Shown: positions 51,181 to 62,139 of the stretch, piece after piece | Layout: each line of letters opens with the position of its first letter | Numbering within the stretch: position 1 is the first letter of the stretch | Notes under the pieces: model-generated | Told to the model about the DNA's origin: nothing | Seen by the model: only the letters and a program-made list of their open reading frames with translations | Database searches by the model: none | Assembly (NCBI GenBank): GCA_036850595.1 | Contig: CM072158.1 | Coordinates: forward strand, 9,811,422-9,875,421 | From: Rhyacichthys aspro | Lineage: Eukaryota; Chordata; Actinopteri; Gobiiformes; Rhyacichthyidae | DNA length: 64,000 nucleotides | Direction of reading: 5' to 3' | Made by a program: the position numbers and the translations under genes

Positions 51181-54100
51181 AAAAGAACCTGGATGTCCCA
51201 TAGACCGAATGAGGAAACATGAAGTACGCAAGGTCATACAAAAGATTTTTCCATTATTCAAAATAAAATCACAATGTAATGACACAAAAAGATTGTTTGA
51301 AAGTGGTTTTATTTGGTGGCAAGACTTTTTTTTTTTTTAGAAGACAGTTTGAATGAGAAATTTTATCTCCTTTCTACGGCTGTAAAGTTTACAAGCCTGG
51401 ACAAAAAGCTTTCATGTGGTAAGCAAAGAAAGGTCTGTTTTCCAGTGTTCGGGGGTTGCCAGGTGAGCGTGGAGAGATCTGCCTCATTAGTGAAACACAA
51501 CAAGAGCCTCGGGGGCAGAAATAAGGGTAAGTCATCCCTGGGCTCTGATCTTCTCACAGTTTTGCATTTAGCTCCCAGATGGGTCAACTCAGGGCACAGT
51601 CGAGAGCAACACTGATCCTAGTTACGTGCCCCGAGGACAACTCACCCCGAAGCCTGGGGGTGTGGACATTCCCACCGTTGATCCTGCCCCGACACTCTAC
51701 GACAACATGTGAATTGAATCAGCGCCAAAGGGCTTTTTTTTGTGTCTTTCAAATCTATCTTGTAGTTAAAGTTCAAGTCAGCCATCTCACCCTCGACGTT
51801 GTGCTTATATTTGACAAACCTGATGCAAGTGTACGCCGCCATTGCCTGGTTATAGTTTCGGCTGGGGATTTCTATAGCTGAAGGTGTCCAATTATCCGCG
51901 GTGGTAGAGTGGGGACTCTCGAGTCCCTCCTGAAGGAGAGGTGTTCTTGTGTGTATTGGACACAGCGGAGGTGGGGGGTTGTCGAAAAATAAATTGTGTT
52001 TGTGATCTGGACGAGTCCCTACACAGAGGAAAGGGAGATGAGGCTGAGAGGTGGGGGTGGCTGTGGAGGACGCTAACCTCACTTTAATGAGAGTACTTAC
52101 ATGATTCAAATTTCAGCAGAGTAATTTGAAACCCCCACGACCCCCTAGTCTGTCTGCGCTCATCACTACAAATCCATAACGCTGCAAAAATCTAATGTTA
52201 CTCAAACTATTAAGGGCAGATTAAGACATGAAAAAATAGCAGAAAACAAAACATTCAAAACAAGTCTAACTGATTTCTCAATTTTCTCCAGTAATCTTGA
52301 CAATCACAGGTTCCTTCGTATATCTTTAACAGCCGAAATAAAAAGAGGTAATTGTATAAGCCCTGATTTTACTGCTTCTTCCTGTGCCCAACCCCCCTGC
52401 TGCCGTGGCTCACTTGTTGCTGTCCTATAGCATTATGTTCCACCATAATATTGGCCAGCAACCCCCAACCCTAGACCCAACTCAATAAACATCATTTTAT
52501 AGACCCAATAGATGATGAGAAGAGATGAAGAGTGACATATATGAGTGCTTCAATAAATGCCACTGAGCTAAACTTGTTACTAGAGCTCTTATTGTATTTT
52601 GTTGAAAAGCCAACATTTATGAGAAGATGTGAACGTCCACGAGACTCTGATGTGTGATGTTTTGACCGAGTATTTCTAACACCAAGTCGTAATGAGAAAA
52701 AAAACAACCTTGGTTTAAACAATGAAACAATGTTTTATACATGTCTTTTCTTTGCAGCAGCTGTGAATACAATGATTTGATTTTTCTCTCTTTTCAAAGA
52801 ATCTCCTTTGGGTTTATTTCCACCACATGCAATATTTAGCCATTCAGTCTTTCAACGTTAATTTGTCTTTTGTTGCCCCCCTCCCATCGGCCAGGCTACT
52901 CTGTACACAAAGACCCTCACCCGCCCTCTTCAAACACACACCCATCCCGGCTCCCCCTCTTCCTGGCTATCGGACATCAATCTAGCCAGCACCGTCTGCT
53001 AAGCCTCACTGGGCAATTAACCACATTGAGAGTGAAAGCTCTAATCAATCCCTGGCCTTCTCCATCACACTCTATAGAAACACACACACGCACACCGCTA
53101 AATGTCTGGACTCTGGCCTGAGAGCACACTTGCTCTTCTCAAACCTCCCTGTCGCTTCAAGGACACACTCGTAGCATACGTGTTACCAACTCGGTTACCT
53201 TTCTGTTTTGTTATGGCTCACGTTGTGTGGCAGCCTTAACGGCAGCTCCCGCTCAGTGTTTGTCAAGTCAATGTCAGGTTTTCTCTCTTTGTTTCGCAGA
53301 TCTTTTCTTTCATTCAGTTGAGAGATTTTGAATGCACTTTTTTGTTCAACTCCATCAGTTTGCCACAATATCGTCTCACAAACTGCCTCTAAATGTATCA
53401 TTTTAAAAAGCTTTTACAACACAGCTATACAGGCTGTTTTAAATTATTCTATTTTTGGTGTGCATTTATTTTTTATATTGTAAGAAAGTTCTTGGCTTTT
53501 GCATATTTTTTGTGACACACCATCTAGAGGTCTTTTTCATTATTTACCATTTTCCATCCTTAATTAATGTATGAGCGATTAAACATTCCCCAGGAGCTAA
53601 GTAGTGGGAGGAGTGTGACATTAGGGACATGTGCAAAGCCATGCCATTCCCTGAGCCATGGGTAACATGTCTGCTCCAACATGCTCACATTACTCTGATT
53701 CCACTTCATGCTAAAATGCTCCTGGATGTTTTCAATCCTTTCTTGGGACTATTTCCAAACCAACCCTTTTAACTACTAAGACTGTGCAAAAATAATTTGT
53801 GATGAATTAGCTTAATTATGGTGCATTTGTGTTCAGGCCCAGACAAGGACCAAAGTCGTGGAGACGCTTGGAGGTAAAATATGAAGTATATAAATGCTGT
53901 CTCTGTTGTTTGTTGTGGTTATACTTTTATGAGTGTAAACCGTGCTGTTCTTCTTGCAACTATATTATCATATTATTGCTGTGTTGCATTGCATTGTATT
54001 CTATTGTATCGTACTGAATTGTATTGTATTATATTATGTAATGGCCATTGCTATTTTCTGTAACCCATGAATGTCTGTGTAGCGATCTATACTGGCCAAA

Positions 54101-54599
54101 AATATGGGTTAAACACCTTTCATTTTACAACTGGCTAAAAACGTCTCTGCCGACATACATGCAGAGCTTTAAATGTGAACCATGCAAGGGGGTGCTGTAA
54201 ATTTCAGACATCCTTCTACAGCTTGTCTCATTGATTCATGTGGGCCTAAATGTCAGCACCAGCAGGGCAGAAGACCCTGGTGAACCCCCTCAGAGAGCCG
54301 GGTGATGGAGGCTAAAGGCACTGCGCTCACAGGATCATCTCAAAATAGCCCACTCTAAAGCAGTCAAAGGACAAGACATCAATGATTACTGGACTAAACA
54401 TGTTATAAAACCATGCATAAAGGCACTATAATGATTTACAATTCATGTCAACTTACAAATGGAGACGGCAAAAATGAATATCGTTAGTATAACTTAACCT
54501 ATTGGTCTTAGCCACACATTCACTAATCCTTTCCAAGTTTCTCATATATTATATATTACATGCCCTAACGGGGGGCTACATAAATATCATGTCATCCTC
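51181..54599. other. Intergenic DNA, no gene recognised
   Basis: A moderately CpG-containing patch at 51400-52090 has overlapping frames on both strands (up to 155 codons, minus) without domains. The rest is AT-rich, with a degenerate pentanucleotide tract at 53983-54040. Nothing else can be supported. Confidence 0.6.
53983..54040 (+). repeat. Degenerate ATTGT pentanucleotide tract
   Basis: About 11-12 five-base units (ATTGC, ATTGT, ATTCT, ATCGT, ATTAT variants) run in register. Confidence 0.7.
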
Positions 54600-54960
54600 C
54601 ACTCGCTTAGAATTATTGACCCGTCATATATTGATCTGGTGTCTTTGTTCGTGCATTCGTGGGTAACTTCGGCACTTTGATCACTTGCCACGTTATGCTA
54701 AATCTCCATCAAACAGTAGAAGAATCGATAGCTCTTCCTCGTTACACAAATGATAATGAAATCAGCATGATAGCACGGATGCTGCTGATTGATTTTAATC
54801 CAGCGCCGAGGGGAGATCATAAAACCAGTTTTTAATATTTCTTAATCGTGCCTGCAGAGCGATGCAAGCTGTTCAGTGCACTGTTGTGTATGACCTCTGA
54901 TAGAGATGTGCATGTATGTAGGGACAGTGGCCGGGCTGGGATTAGATACAAAGATTGAGG
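54600..54960. promoter_or_regulatory. Candidate conserved non-coding element
   Basis: High-complexity block with AGAATCGATAGC, ATGATAATGAAATC, TTGATTTTAATCC and CTTAATCGTGCC words and no simple repeats or frame, about 2 kb upstream of the jarid2 promoter. Called on texture only. Confidence 0.37.
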
Positions 54961-56689
54961 AAAGAAAACTAGATTACTTGTACTCAATTTGAAGAACAGC
55001 ACGAGGTAAAAGGAATCATATCAAAAGAAAAAAGATAAGATATATTACAGACTTCCATTTAGTAAATCAGACTGTGTTTGTGTGATTATATTTGCCTCTA
55101 TCACCTACTACACTAACCAAACTGTTAATGGTCAACGGTTAGTCCTTGGACAATGAGTTTGACACATCTACACTAGTCTATCTACTCTATGTATATTTTC
55201 AAGATTTAATGTAAATGCAATGACTCAACATAAATGTAAAGTAAGTCTCTTACCAGACTTAAAAGCTCCACTACCCGATTTTCTTCATGCCATCCCTGTC
55301 TGAGACTCCACTCACCCCTAAAAGCACCTAGGGACCTCTCCTGCTTCCTTTTTATTAAAAAAGTAAAACTCCACAAAATACTAAAACATTGTACCAAACT
55401 GAAGTTTAGAGCTTACTGTTAGCTTAGCTGTGACCTCAGCATCAGAGTATGTTGTTCTCTGTTGATCCTTTTCTTTTTTGAGTTGTTTCTTTGTGTTAAA
55501 AGACATATTTAATGCTAAAAATATACTTTATCTGCCACTATTAAACTTCCTGGAACGACATAATGACAAGTTGGTGTCGACCAATGGGAGCGCTCTTTTT
55601 TTCAAGCATGTAACTTTGCGAGCATGTGATTGGCCAAGGTTTTCTGTTCCTGAAAAGAGCTTCTCGTCTATTAAAATCACTTATACTAAATGGTAGATAG
55701 CATCATAAAGCCTATTTTTTGACAACAATCACAAATTATCCAATATTCTATTTGGGGTTTAAACCATTTTCCCAACTAGCAGGAAAAAATATCAGGTACA
55801 GTCTGTTTAAAGAAATTCGACCTGTCCCCATAAACCCTCATCCAGACCAAACAGACGTTCAGTGACAATGCACAGACAATAACAAAACAATCTCCTCTCG
55901 TGTTTGAGTTTGGATAAAGACCAGAGCCCATTCTCTTAACACTTTCTGTTCATATGTGGGAAAAAAAAAAAAGCTCAAATATGGCTTGAACTGAACAGCA
56001 GCTCTACTAACAGGTTCATACAGAGCAACTGTCCCACTCAGTAAATTACAACGATGACACAGTGAGCCCACTTCTGCTGAGTGGGATGAGGACACCTCAG
56101 CGAACTCACAGCAGCTCGAGGCAGAGTGGAAATCAAAACAACTGAAAAAGGCTTGAGAAGCACTAACAATGAGAATATATAAAATTGCATGGCAGTGTCA
56201 GTCCTATTATTTCCGCTCTTTTGTTGAAATAAGACTTTTATTGAACTCACTGGTGTGATGTTTAACGCCATGTTCTGGAGAACAGCATGAGGTGTGGGGG
56301 TTGGGCACCTCATTTCCATCAAACTTAGTTATCCCTTCCTTCACTGAGCTTGTGTGGAATGTGACTTTTACCAAACAAAGGCCGATTTGATGACTATAGG
56401 TGAAAAAACAATGGAATGATGAGTTCAGTGACTTACAAGAAAACGGTGTAGCATATAAAAATAGCTCTTTAAATACTTTAAAACGACTCTTGTGAAACAC
56501 ATTCATGGGAATACATAGAAGAAATGAGAATGTGAATGAATTGCTTGTAAGAAAACCTGCAAAAAACTGGTGATGATGATGTGGAATTAGCGCAACGATG
56601 ACGGTCTTTTGCTGTATATTCACAAACTTAAACTGATAAACGGCTCAAGCTCGTAGTTTAGTTGATAAAGTCACTTAAACCGTGGTCTA
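54961..56689. other. Promoter-proximal upstream DNA, no gene recognised
   Basis: AT-rich sequence with an A-run at about 55961-55973. The minus-strand frame of 138 codons (56207-56623) shows no domain. An overlapping antisense gene is not supported. Confidence 0.6.
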
Positions 56690-56738
56690 TAGTCGTGCAC
56701 AGTGGGTTTAAAGTTGCCGCTGGCTGCTGTGGGCGCTG

Positions 56739-56743
56739 ATTGG
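56739..56743 (-). promoter_or_regulatory. Inverted CCAAT box (NF-Y site)
   Basis: ATTGG sits inside GCGCTGATTGGCCGAGCGG, a GC-rich context typical of functional NF-Y sites. It lies about 30-50 bp upstream of the initiator-like sequences and about 540 bp upstream of the jarid2 start codon. Confidence 0.55.
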
Positions 56744-56889
56744 CCGAGCGGCTTCTTTCTTCCTCAGCCTCAGTCACTCAGTCAGTAGAGCAGTGCCGCT
56801 GGAGAGCTCTCTCGTCGACCGCAGGCTCCAGCCAAAAGACGCGACAACTAACCTTTTTATTTTCATTTTATTTATTGGTTTATCGTCGT

Positions 56890-56913
56890 ATGGTGACCTT
56901 AAACAAGATGTAA
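56890..56913 (+). other. uORF 1 in the jarid2 leader (7 codons plus stop)
   Basis: ATG GTG ACC TTA AAC AAG ATG TAA encodes MVTLNKM. The start context is mediocre (C at -3, G at +4). It closes about 365 nt before the jarid2 ATG, leaving enough distance for reinitiation. It matters only if the transcript begins upstream of it. Confidence 0.5.
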
Positions 56914-56938
56914 CTTGCTGAGATCACGTCGCGTATTC

Positions 56939-57088
56939 ATGCATTTGCAAAGAGCCGGGAGTGAGTGCGCAAAGACGAGAAGCCGAGCTGATCTGGCGAA
57001 TGGAAGTTATTGTTGTGCATTTGTTTTGACTATGTTATCCCCAAGTGAGTTTGGGTTCAGTCCGTCTGTATTCGTCGTCGAGCCTTGA
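56939..57088 (+). other. uORF 2 in the jarid2 leader (49 codons plus stop)
   Basis: This is the longest upstream ATG frame in the leader. It starts at ATG 56939 in a poor context (T at -3) and stops at TGA 57086-57088, in a different frame from jarid2. It has an internal in-frame ATG at codon 32. The peptide resembles no known protein, so any role would be cis-regulatory. It overlaps uORF 3. Confidence 0.45.
57000..57029 (+). other. uORF 3 in the jarid2 leader (9 codons plus stop)
   Basis: ATG at 57000 encodes MEVIVVHLF and then TGA, nested in another frame inside uORF 2. The context has C at -3 and G at +4. It is recorded because it adds to the upstream start burden of this transcript. Confidence 0.4.
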
Positions 57089-57235
57089 ATTTTGGGATTT
57101 ATAAACGAATAGTCTACGGAAAACGATCGAAGGAGGAGGATTGTTGAAAAGCTGCAAGCATTTCCTACCGAGCCGGGGATTTAAATCGTCATTTGGTGGT
57201 GCTCCGGGAGAGGCGAGAGTCAAAGAAAGAAATTC

Positions 57236-57280
57236 ATGTGGCCATTCTCTTTAGAGCCAAACATTTTGGGGATTCCATAA
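57236..57280 (+). other. uORF 4, its stop overlaps the jarid2 start (TAATG)
   Basis: ATG at 57236 opens 14 codons (MWPFSLEPNILGIP) ending at TAA 57278-57280. The last A of the stop is the A of the jarid2 ATG. The uORF start is weak (T at -3), while the main start has A at -3. The arrangement would allow leaky scanning past the uORF or termination-coupled reinitiation. Whether it is used is not shown by the sequence. Confidence 0.6.
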
Positions 57281-57324
57281 TGAGCAAAGAAAGACCTAAG
57301 AGGAATATTATTCAGAAGAAATAT
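57280..57324 (+). CDS. jarid2: jarid2 coding exon 1 (first 15 codons; partial gene)
   Basis: The exon encodes MSKERPKRNIIQKKY, which matches the N-terminus of vertebrate JARID2 at all 15 residues as I recall it. JARID2 is a nuclear accessory subunit of PRC2. Its family is known to recruit and stimulate EZH2-dependent H3K27 methylation, and its JmjC domain is catalytically inactive. Only the tip of the protein is here; the ubiquitin-interacting, ARID, JmjC and zinc-finger parts lie in exons beyond the window. The ATG has A at -3 and is the first ATG in this frame after an in-frame stop at 57145-57147. A GTAAGT donor follows codon 15 directly, the position where I recall the vertebrate gene also splicing. 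Read through, the frame gives VSTHTSF and continues to a stop near 57399, which is intron. Fish often carry jarid2a and jarid2b, and this exon cannot tell them apart. Confidence 0.93.
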
Positions 57325-57330
57325 GTAAGT
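57325..57330 (+). promoter_or_regulatory. jarid2: 5' splice donor of jarid2 intron 1
   Basis: TAT|GTAAGT follows the tyrosine codon of exon 1. GTAAGT is the optimal U1-pairing donor. It cuts after a complete codon (phase 0), so exon 2 should begin with a full codon. No matching acceptor and conserved exon 2 were recognised before the end of the window, so intron 1 is at least 6.7 kb. Confidence 0.9.
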
Positions 57331-59450
57331 ACGCACACATCTTTTCGTGCAGAGCTCATATTCAAGTTTGCTTTGGTTGGTTTCGATGAAAATGCATAAA
57401 CTTTGATCGCGGGCTGTGAAGGTTACCATGAGGCGGTTTGTGCACTGTTTGGGTCAGCTATTCTTTAAAGGCCAGGACTATAAGTTACCTCCATGTGCTA
57501 ACAATTAGATGTTTGTATTTAAAGAGACAGTAATGTTTATTCAGTGTCTGTGTTGCAGTGTTTCTTCGACTACGACATGTTTAGCCTATTGGAACATCGG
57601 GTGCTACCACACTTTGGCTCGTTTTGACGCGTGCTCCGAGACACACCGAGTGCTTTATCAAGGCCATATCGCTGTGAAATGTCTAAAAAACACACGGCTG
57701 CTGAAGTCTAGTTGCAAAGGGCTTTTGTTCGCTCTCCATTCCTCCCTCTACAGAGCCGTGAAGACGAGCCTGGCAGCCATGGCTCAGCTATTTCGGCTTC
57801 CATTTCGTCCCATGCTGAGCGTTTTATCAGCGCTTTAAACTCAGCGCTTGGATCGAGAATATTACACGTGAGAGCAATGCAAAGCTCGGGTTTACACAAT
57901 GCTCCAGTTTAGCCTCATAACCCCGGTTCTAGTCGCTGTCTGGATTCACGAAAGGGCTGATAGCAGGACCGACATGTTTCGCGGACTGTTGTGGCTCTTT
58001 AATTCTCTCCATACAGAGTGAGGCAGAGCAGGAGGGAAAAGGGGGTCATGCAATTCAGCACATTCGTTCAATTTCCAACACTTGAAACGTCGTGGGGCCA
58101 CTCGCTGGTTTGTTGTTATGCCACAGCCCTCGGTATTAAAGCCACTGTGAATGACTAGACAAGCTCATGCACTGTGCGTTTGGAGCTCTCCGTGTGACCT
58201 CTGTGAACGAGCAGATATTGCTGCAGCCTGCTCAGGGGATAACTCCATTTTTTTTTTTTTGCAATACTACAGGGGATTAGCTTACAAGCGTTAGGGTCTC
58301 GGAATTGAAATGAAACAGGAGTAAAATGAGAGTGAAGGCACTGTTAAAGAGTGATCCTTTTATTTTAAGGGACTGTGTGTTCAGACGCATTGCAGGGGCT
58401 CATGTATGAAGACAAGAAGCAACCATTTTCTACAGTGCGACTAAGACTGGGGAATTTTTAGGGCTCGTTTGGGATTTGCATAGGTTTAGATCTTTTACAT
58501 TATTTGTCCTGCTCCATGAATGAAACGAAGAGTCCCAGTCTTAAAGTGAGGCTGGCTCAGCATATCGCTCCACTAAGTTCCCCTCTGTCGTGTTTTTTTT
58601 TTTTTTATGATGACTTCACGCCGGCTGGGCCCCTGTCTCTTGATCTGGGCTTTAAACTTGTTTCTTTAAAGCTTGTTGTGGTGAATTATCGTCATGGGTT
58701 AATTGCACGAGGCATATCATGTCTGCTCATGCTCTGAAGCCGAAATCTGCACCCCCTCCCTCCTTCCCACCTCATCCAAAACTACATGTGGTGGAGTGAG
58801 TGACTCTTTAAAGTACACTCAGCCTGTTTTTTCATAGACCAGCCCTCAGCCAGGATCGGGTCACTTTAGCTGATGATGTTTTTTTCAACCCAGCAACAGG
58901 TTAAAACTGTTCAGTAAGAGCATGTTCATTTGGAAAGCCACTACTGATAAGGCGTAACTGGAAGGAAATGTAAACCATGTAATGTTCAAGGCCAGCATAA
59001 GCATTTGGCCCTTTTTAAGTTGGCTCAAATGTCCTGTCAGCGTTTTATTTCTCTGAGGCTGTCCATGTGTTTCCGTGAATGTAAAGAATTAGATCTGAAT
59101 GATGATGTGTTATTAAAGTGGGTTCTCTATAGGAAACAAAAGTTTTTTTTAATGTCTTGCCAAGGCGTCTTTTTATATCGAGGAAACAGGATGTGCTACA
59201 GCAGTAATGACTAACTGAAACAAAAGTCCCTGCTGTACATTGAGCCAGACAGCGATGTCACTCTCTGAAATTGGATGGACTTTTTTATTTAATCTATTCA
59301 TAAGTCTTTTGTATAATTAGAAGCGGAGCCTGATCGTCAGCAGCAGGGAAAACTCCATGTGCTTGGCTGCAGGAAGCATGTTTCACTGCTGTGTGTGTTT
59401 GTGTGTGCAATGTGTGTCACATCTGTCATGTGTTTTCAGCAGCTGCACTT

Positions 59451-59480
59451 CATGTTGAAGGTCTACATGTTGAAGGTCTA
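59451..59480 (+). repeat. Perfect 15-bp tandem duplication
   Basis: CATGTTGAAGGTCTA occurs twice head to tail in jarid2 intron 1, a recent slippage-type event. Confidence 0.85.
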
Positions 59481-61727
59481 GGCAGGACTAAATCTCACTT
59501 TAAAAAAGTGTATTCCTACAACAACCTGAAGCAATTCTGTGGCCGAGCCCCCCTCTGGGCTTTAAAGCAGGACTCTTGGCCCCTACTGATACCCTTCCCC
59601 CTCTCTTGCCCCCAACCTTAATTAGCGTAAGACAATTATACATGCTTGGCTTAACCATTTCCCCTGTAACTTGAGTGTGAGTTGTTACCCCACCTCCCTC
59701 TGCAATAAGCAAACATATGACATGGGAAATACTGTATATTTACTTTAATCAGTCATCTTTAAGTGACTGAAAAAGAGTTTTAATGAAAGCAATGTTTCTA
59801 ATGACATTTATTAAGACTGATATGTGAAGAACAAAGTGAGAAGCAATGTTCTCTGTATCCTTTCAAACAGCCTTTATGTATTACTTACATCACTTAGTGT
59901 TTAGATTGATTCATGTTTTATAGATTTATTGCCTGAATGGTTGTCTTGTCTTGGAGGGCAGATGCTATGTAATGATGAAGTAGCAAGTGCTAATGTGTGG
60001 CACTGTTGTCCTATCTAACGAAACATGACACACACTGTGCATGTTTGTAAATGCGACGTTTGCACAGAGCCGGCGAGTGCAGCTTAGTGCAGCCAGGGCC
60101 ATTTTGTGCCGAGTCTGCTCTTCCTGTAGGCCCCAGCTGGGGCTAGGCCTCTGATTCAAAGGCTTGTGTGTGTGTGAGCGCATGTTTGTGTGCACGCCTG
60201 GTGTGTGTGGGACAAGCACAGCTGCTGCAGGGGCCTTTACAAATGTAAAGAGGCTGTCAGTGTTTGTTTCATCAGGCACACAACTGATGAGGGCCAAGTT
60301 GAAAATCCATTGCACTGTGAGTGTGTGCGTTGAGCGTGCACAAAAAGAGGAAACAAAAATAGAGAGCTGCCCCTGCTCCTTTTCCCCTCTTTATCTCCCC
60401 CTCTCGGTCTTGGGCTGTCCAAATGAAATGTGGGCCTCATGTCGAACCATGAAGAGAGGGTCAGGGGGTTGTTTTTTCTCCGTGCCTCTGCCTCAATGCG
60501 CTTCATTTAACCTTATGTTTCAATGCAAATTCTTCTTTCATATGCACCCATCTCGTCACGTGTGCAACATGGCAGGGTTCGCTTTGCAACCTTTATGTCA
60601 CTATGGCTACTACCACAACTGAAATGTGTATTTTACTGCCTGTTAATTCGCCTGTGTTCACTCTGGTTACGCTCCATGTAACGCCTGTAAGGATGGTCAA
60701 AGTTAAAAATACTCTCCATTGTATTCATTGTCTGTATAATGAAACAGCTGTGATTACTTGTCATACAGTAGTGAGGATATGTAGAGCATCCTGTTTTACA
60801 TGAACCCAGTGCTTAGACATGTGGCACTGTTAATACTCCCTGCTTCAGGTAGTGTGTGTCACCAGGCCTCTGTTAACAGTGGCAGAGAAGAAGTCATCTT
60901 TCCCACACTGTAGGCCTAGTTCATTCTCTTCCAGAGGACTGACTTGACTAGCTCTGCCAGAAAATATTCGCTGCTAAGTTGGAAAAGCTTTTAATTTAGC
61001 CCTCATTTATTTTTGTGTTGGACTGAAATAAGGAGAGATGAGGGAGTTATATTTCCTTAAATAAACGTTGCTTTGCTGCATCATAACAAGCACCTGGTGA
61101 GTTACTGGCTTCAGCTCTGATGTGTGATAAATGTTAAGCTGCCAAATGTACTGCATCACCATTCAGCTTCTATTCCTCTGACATCACTTACTTTCCATTT
61201 TGTGTGTATTCTCCTTCCTTGTGTTTTACAGCATTATTATGTCACTCCTCCTCTTATGCAATCTAACCTTTTGTCTTATCAGCTGTTGGCTTGCAGCTCT
61301 TTGCTGGCACCAGCGCACAGCCAAAGGTCTTTAGGTGTACACCTGCAGTCAGTAGGTGAAAGAGACTGGTGGTGAGGCCAGCCTTGTGAGGCATTGCTGC
61401 TGATAGCAACACTGTGGCTATTTACATAGTGGTGTAATAAACTGGGGTGTGACTCTCGGTTTTACATGATGTCTGTTGGTGTCATGAGCTGTGTGTGTAG
61501 GTGTTTTACAGCATATGCCATGAGTTGGACACAAGGCGCAGTTGTGAACGGCCAAGATGGGGTCGCTCATGTGTGTGTGTCACGTACACTGTGTGCAGTC
61601 CCTTCGTGCACGTCTTCATTCTGCTGAGTGATTTATATCCTCCTGCTCGTGTGGGTTTGGATGGAGATGGGGGAGTGAGACAGCTGGTCAGGCCCTGAGA
61701 GGCTGTGTGTGTATGTGGACACACATG

Positions 61728-61757
61728 CTCGATCATGCATGTACGTGTGTGATCGAG
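61728..61757. repeat. 8-bp inverted repeat in intron 1
   Basis: CTCGATCA and TGATCGAG are exact reverse complements separated by 14 nt of alternating purine-pyrimidine sequence (TGCATGTACGTGTG). It could form a short hairpin; no known RNA family fits. Confidence 0.45.
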
Positions 61758-62139
61758 TGAGTGGCTGCTACTGCTTATCCGTTCAGGATCCCTGTGAAGC
61801 TGAATCAACACTTTAGCGTTGTCTTTGCTTTGGCCTTTGCAGACTTTATGGAAGCCATAGTAGGACAATAGTCAAGCAGTAGACTAAGTCTCACATATTA
61901 ACTCACTTTTCAAGTCTGCAGTTTATATTTGAAAAATCAAATCAAATATATTTTTATTGTCCCATTGTAATGCGTGTAACCATGGCAAACTTTATAAAAA
62001 TAACCCAAACACTTTTAAAGTCTCTTTTTGATGCTTTGTTCAATATTAATCCTAGCCCTGGGCTTCCCTCTGAGCTCTATAAATCTGAAAAGGCAGGTTG
62101 TTTTATATGTGTTTTTGAATCACCTCGCTGTTGCAGCTT

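Larger units (their letters stand above)
56690..57279 (+). promoter_or_regulatory. jarid2: jarid2 promoter and 5' leader (CpG-containing)
   Basis: CpG dinucleotides become clearly denser here than in the AT-rich DNA on either side, for example around 56705-56760, 56810-56840, 56885-56995 and 57060-57130. An inverted CCAAT box lies at 56739-56743. No convincing TATA box sits at a fixed distance, which suggests a dispersed CpG-type promoter. Initiator-like TCAGTC/TCAGTA sequences occur around 56770-56790, so transcription may start there, giving a leader of about 500 nt; that start is inference. Candidate splice donors (GTGAGT) at about 56961 and 57045 mean that part of this leader could be spliced. 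An upstream alternative first exon cannot be excluded. Confidence 0.7.
57331..62139 (+). other. jarid2: jarid2 intron 1, proximal part
   Basis: No coding exon was recognised on either strand. The first 600 bp after the donor stay moderately CpG-containing (around 57590-57960), as a promoter island shoulder would. Farther in lie octamers at 58474-58481 and 60523-60530, a 15-bp tandem duplication at 59451-59480, TG-rich tracts near 59391-59420 and 60163-60200, and a hairpin-forming inverted repeat at 61728-61757. Homopolymer T runs occur near 58250 and 58590. Confidence 0.75.

Noticed and set aside
51642..52109. 155-codon minus-strand frame
   Set aside because: It is overlapped by + strand frames of 100 codons and has no recognisable family or domain.
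54250..54290. REST/NRSF-like site (TCAGCACCA followed by GGGCAG)
   Set aside because: The left half fits but the right half is off in sequence and spacing.
57193..57279. N-terminal extension of JARID2 from the in-frame open stretch upstream
   Set aside because: The frame is open from 57148 but contains no ATG before 57280. The apparent start at 57193 is TTG, and known vertebrate JARID2 begins at MSKERP.
61930..61975. AATCAAATCAAAT-rich stretch resembling the 3' tail of a fish retroelement
   Set aside because: Only about 40 bp of low-complexity sequence is present, with no adjoining body that can be recognised.
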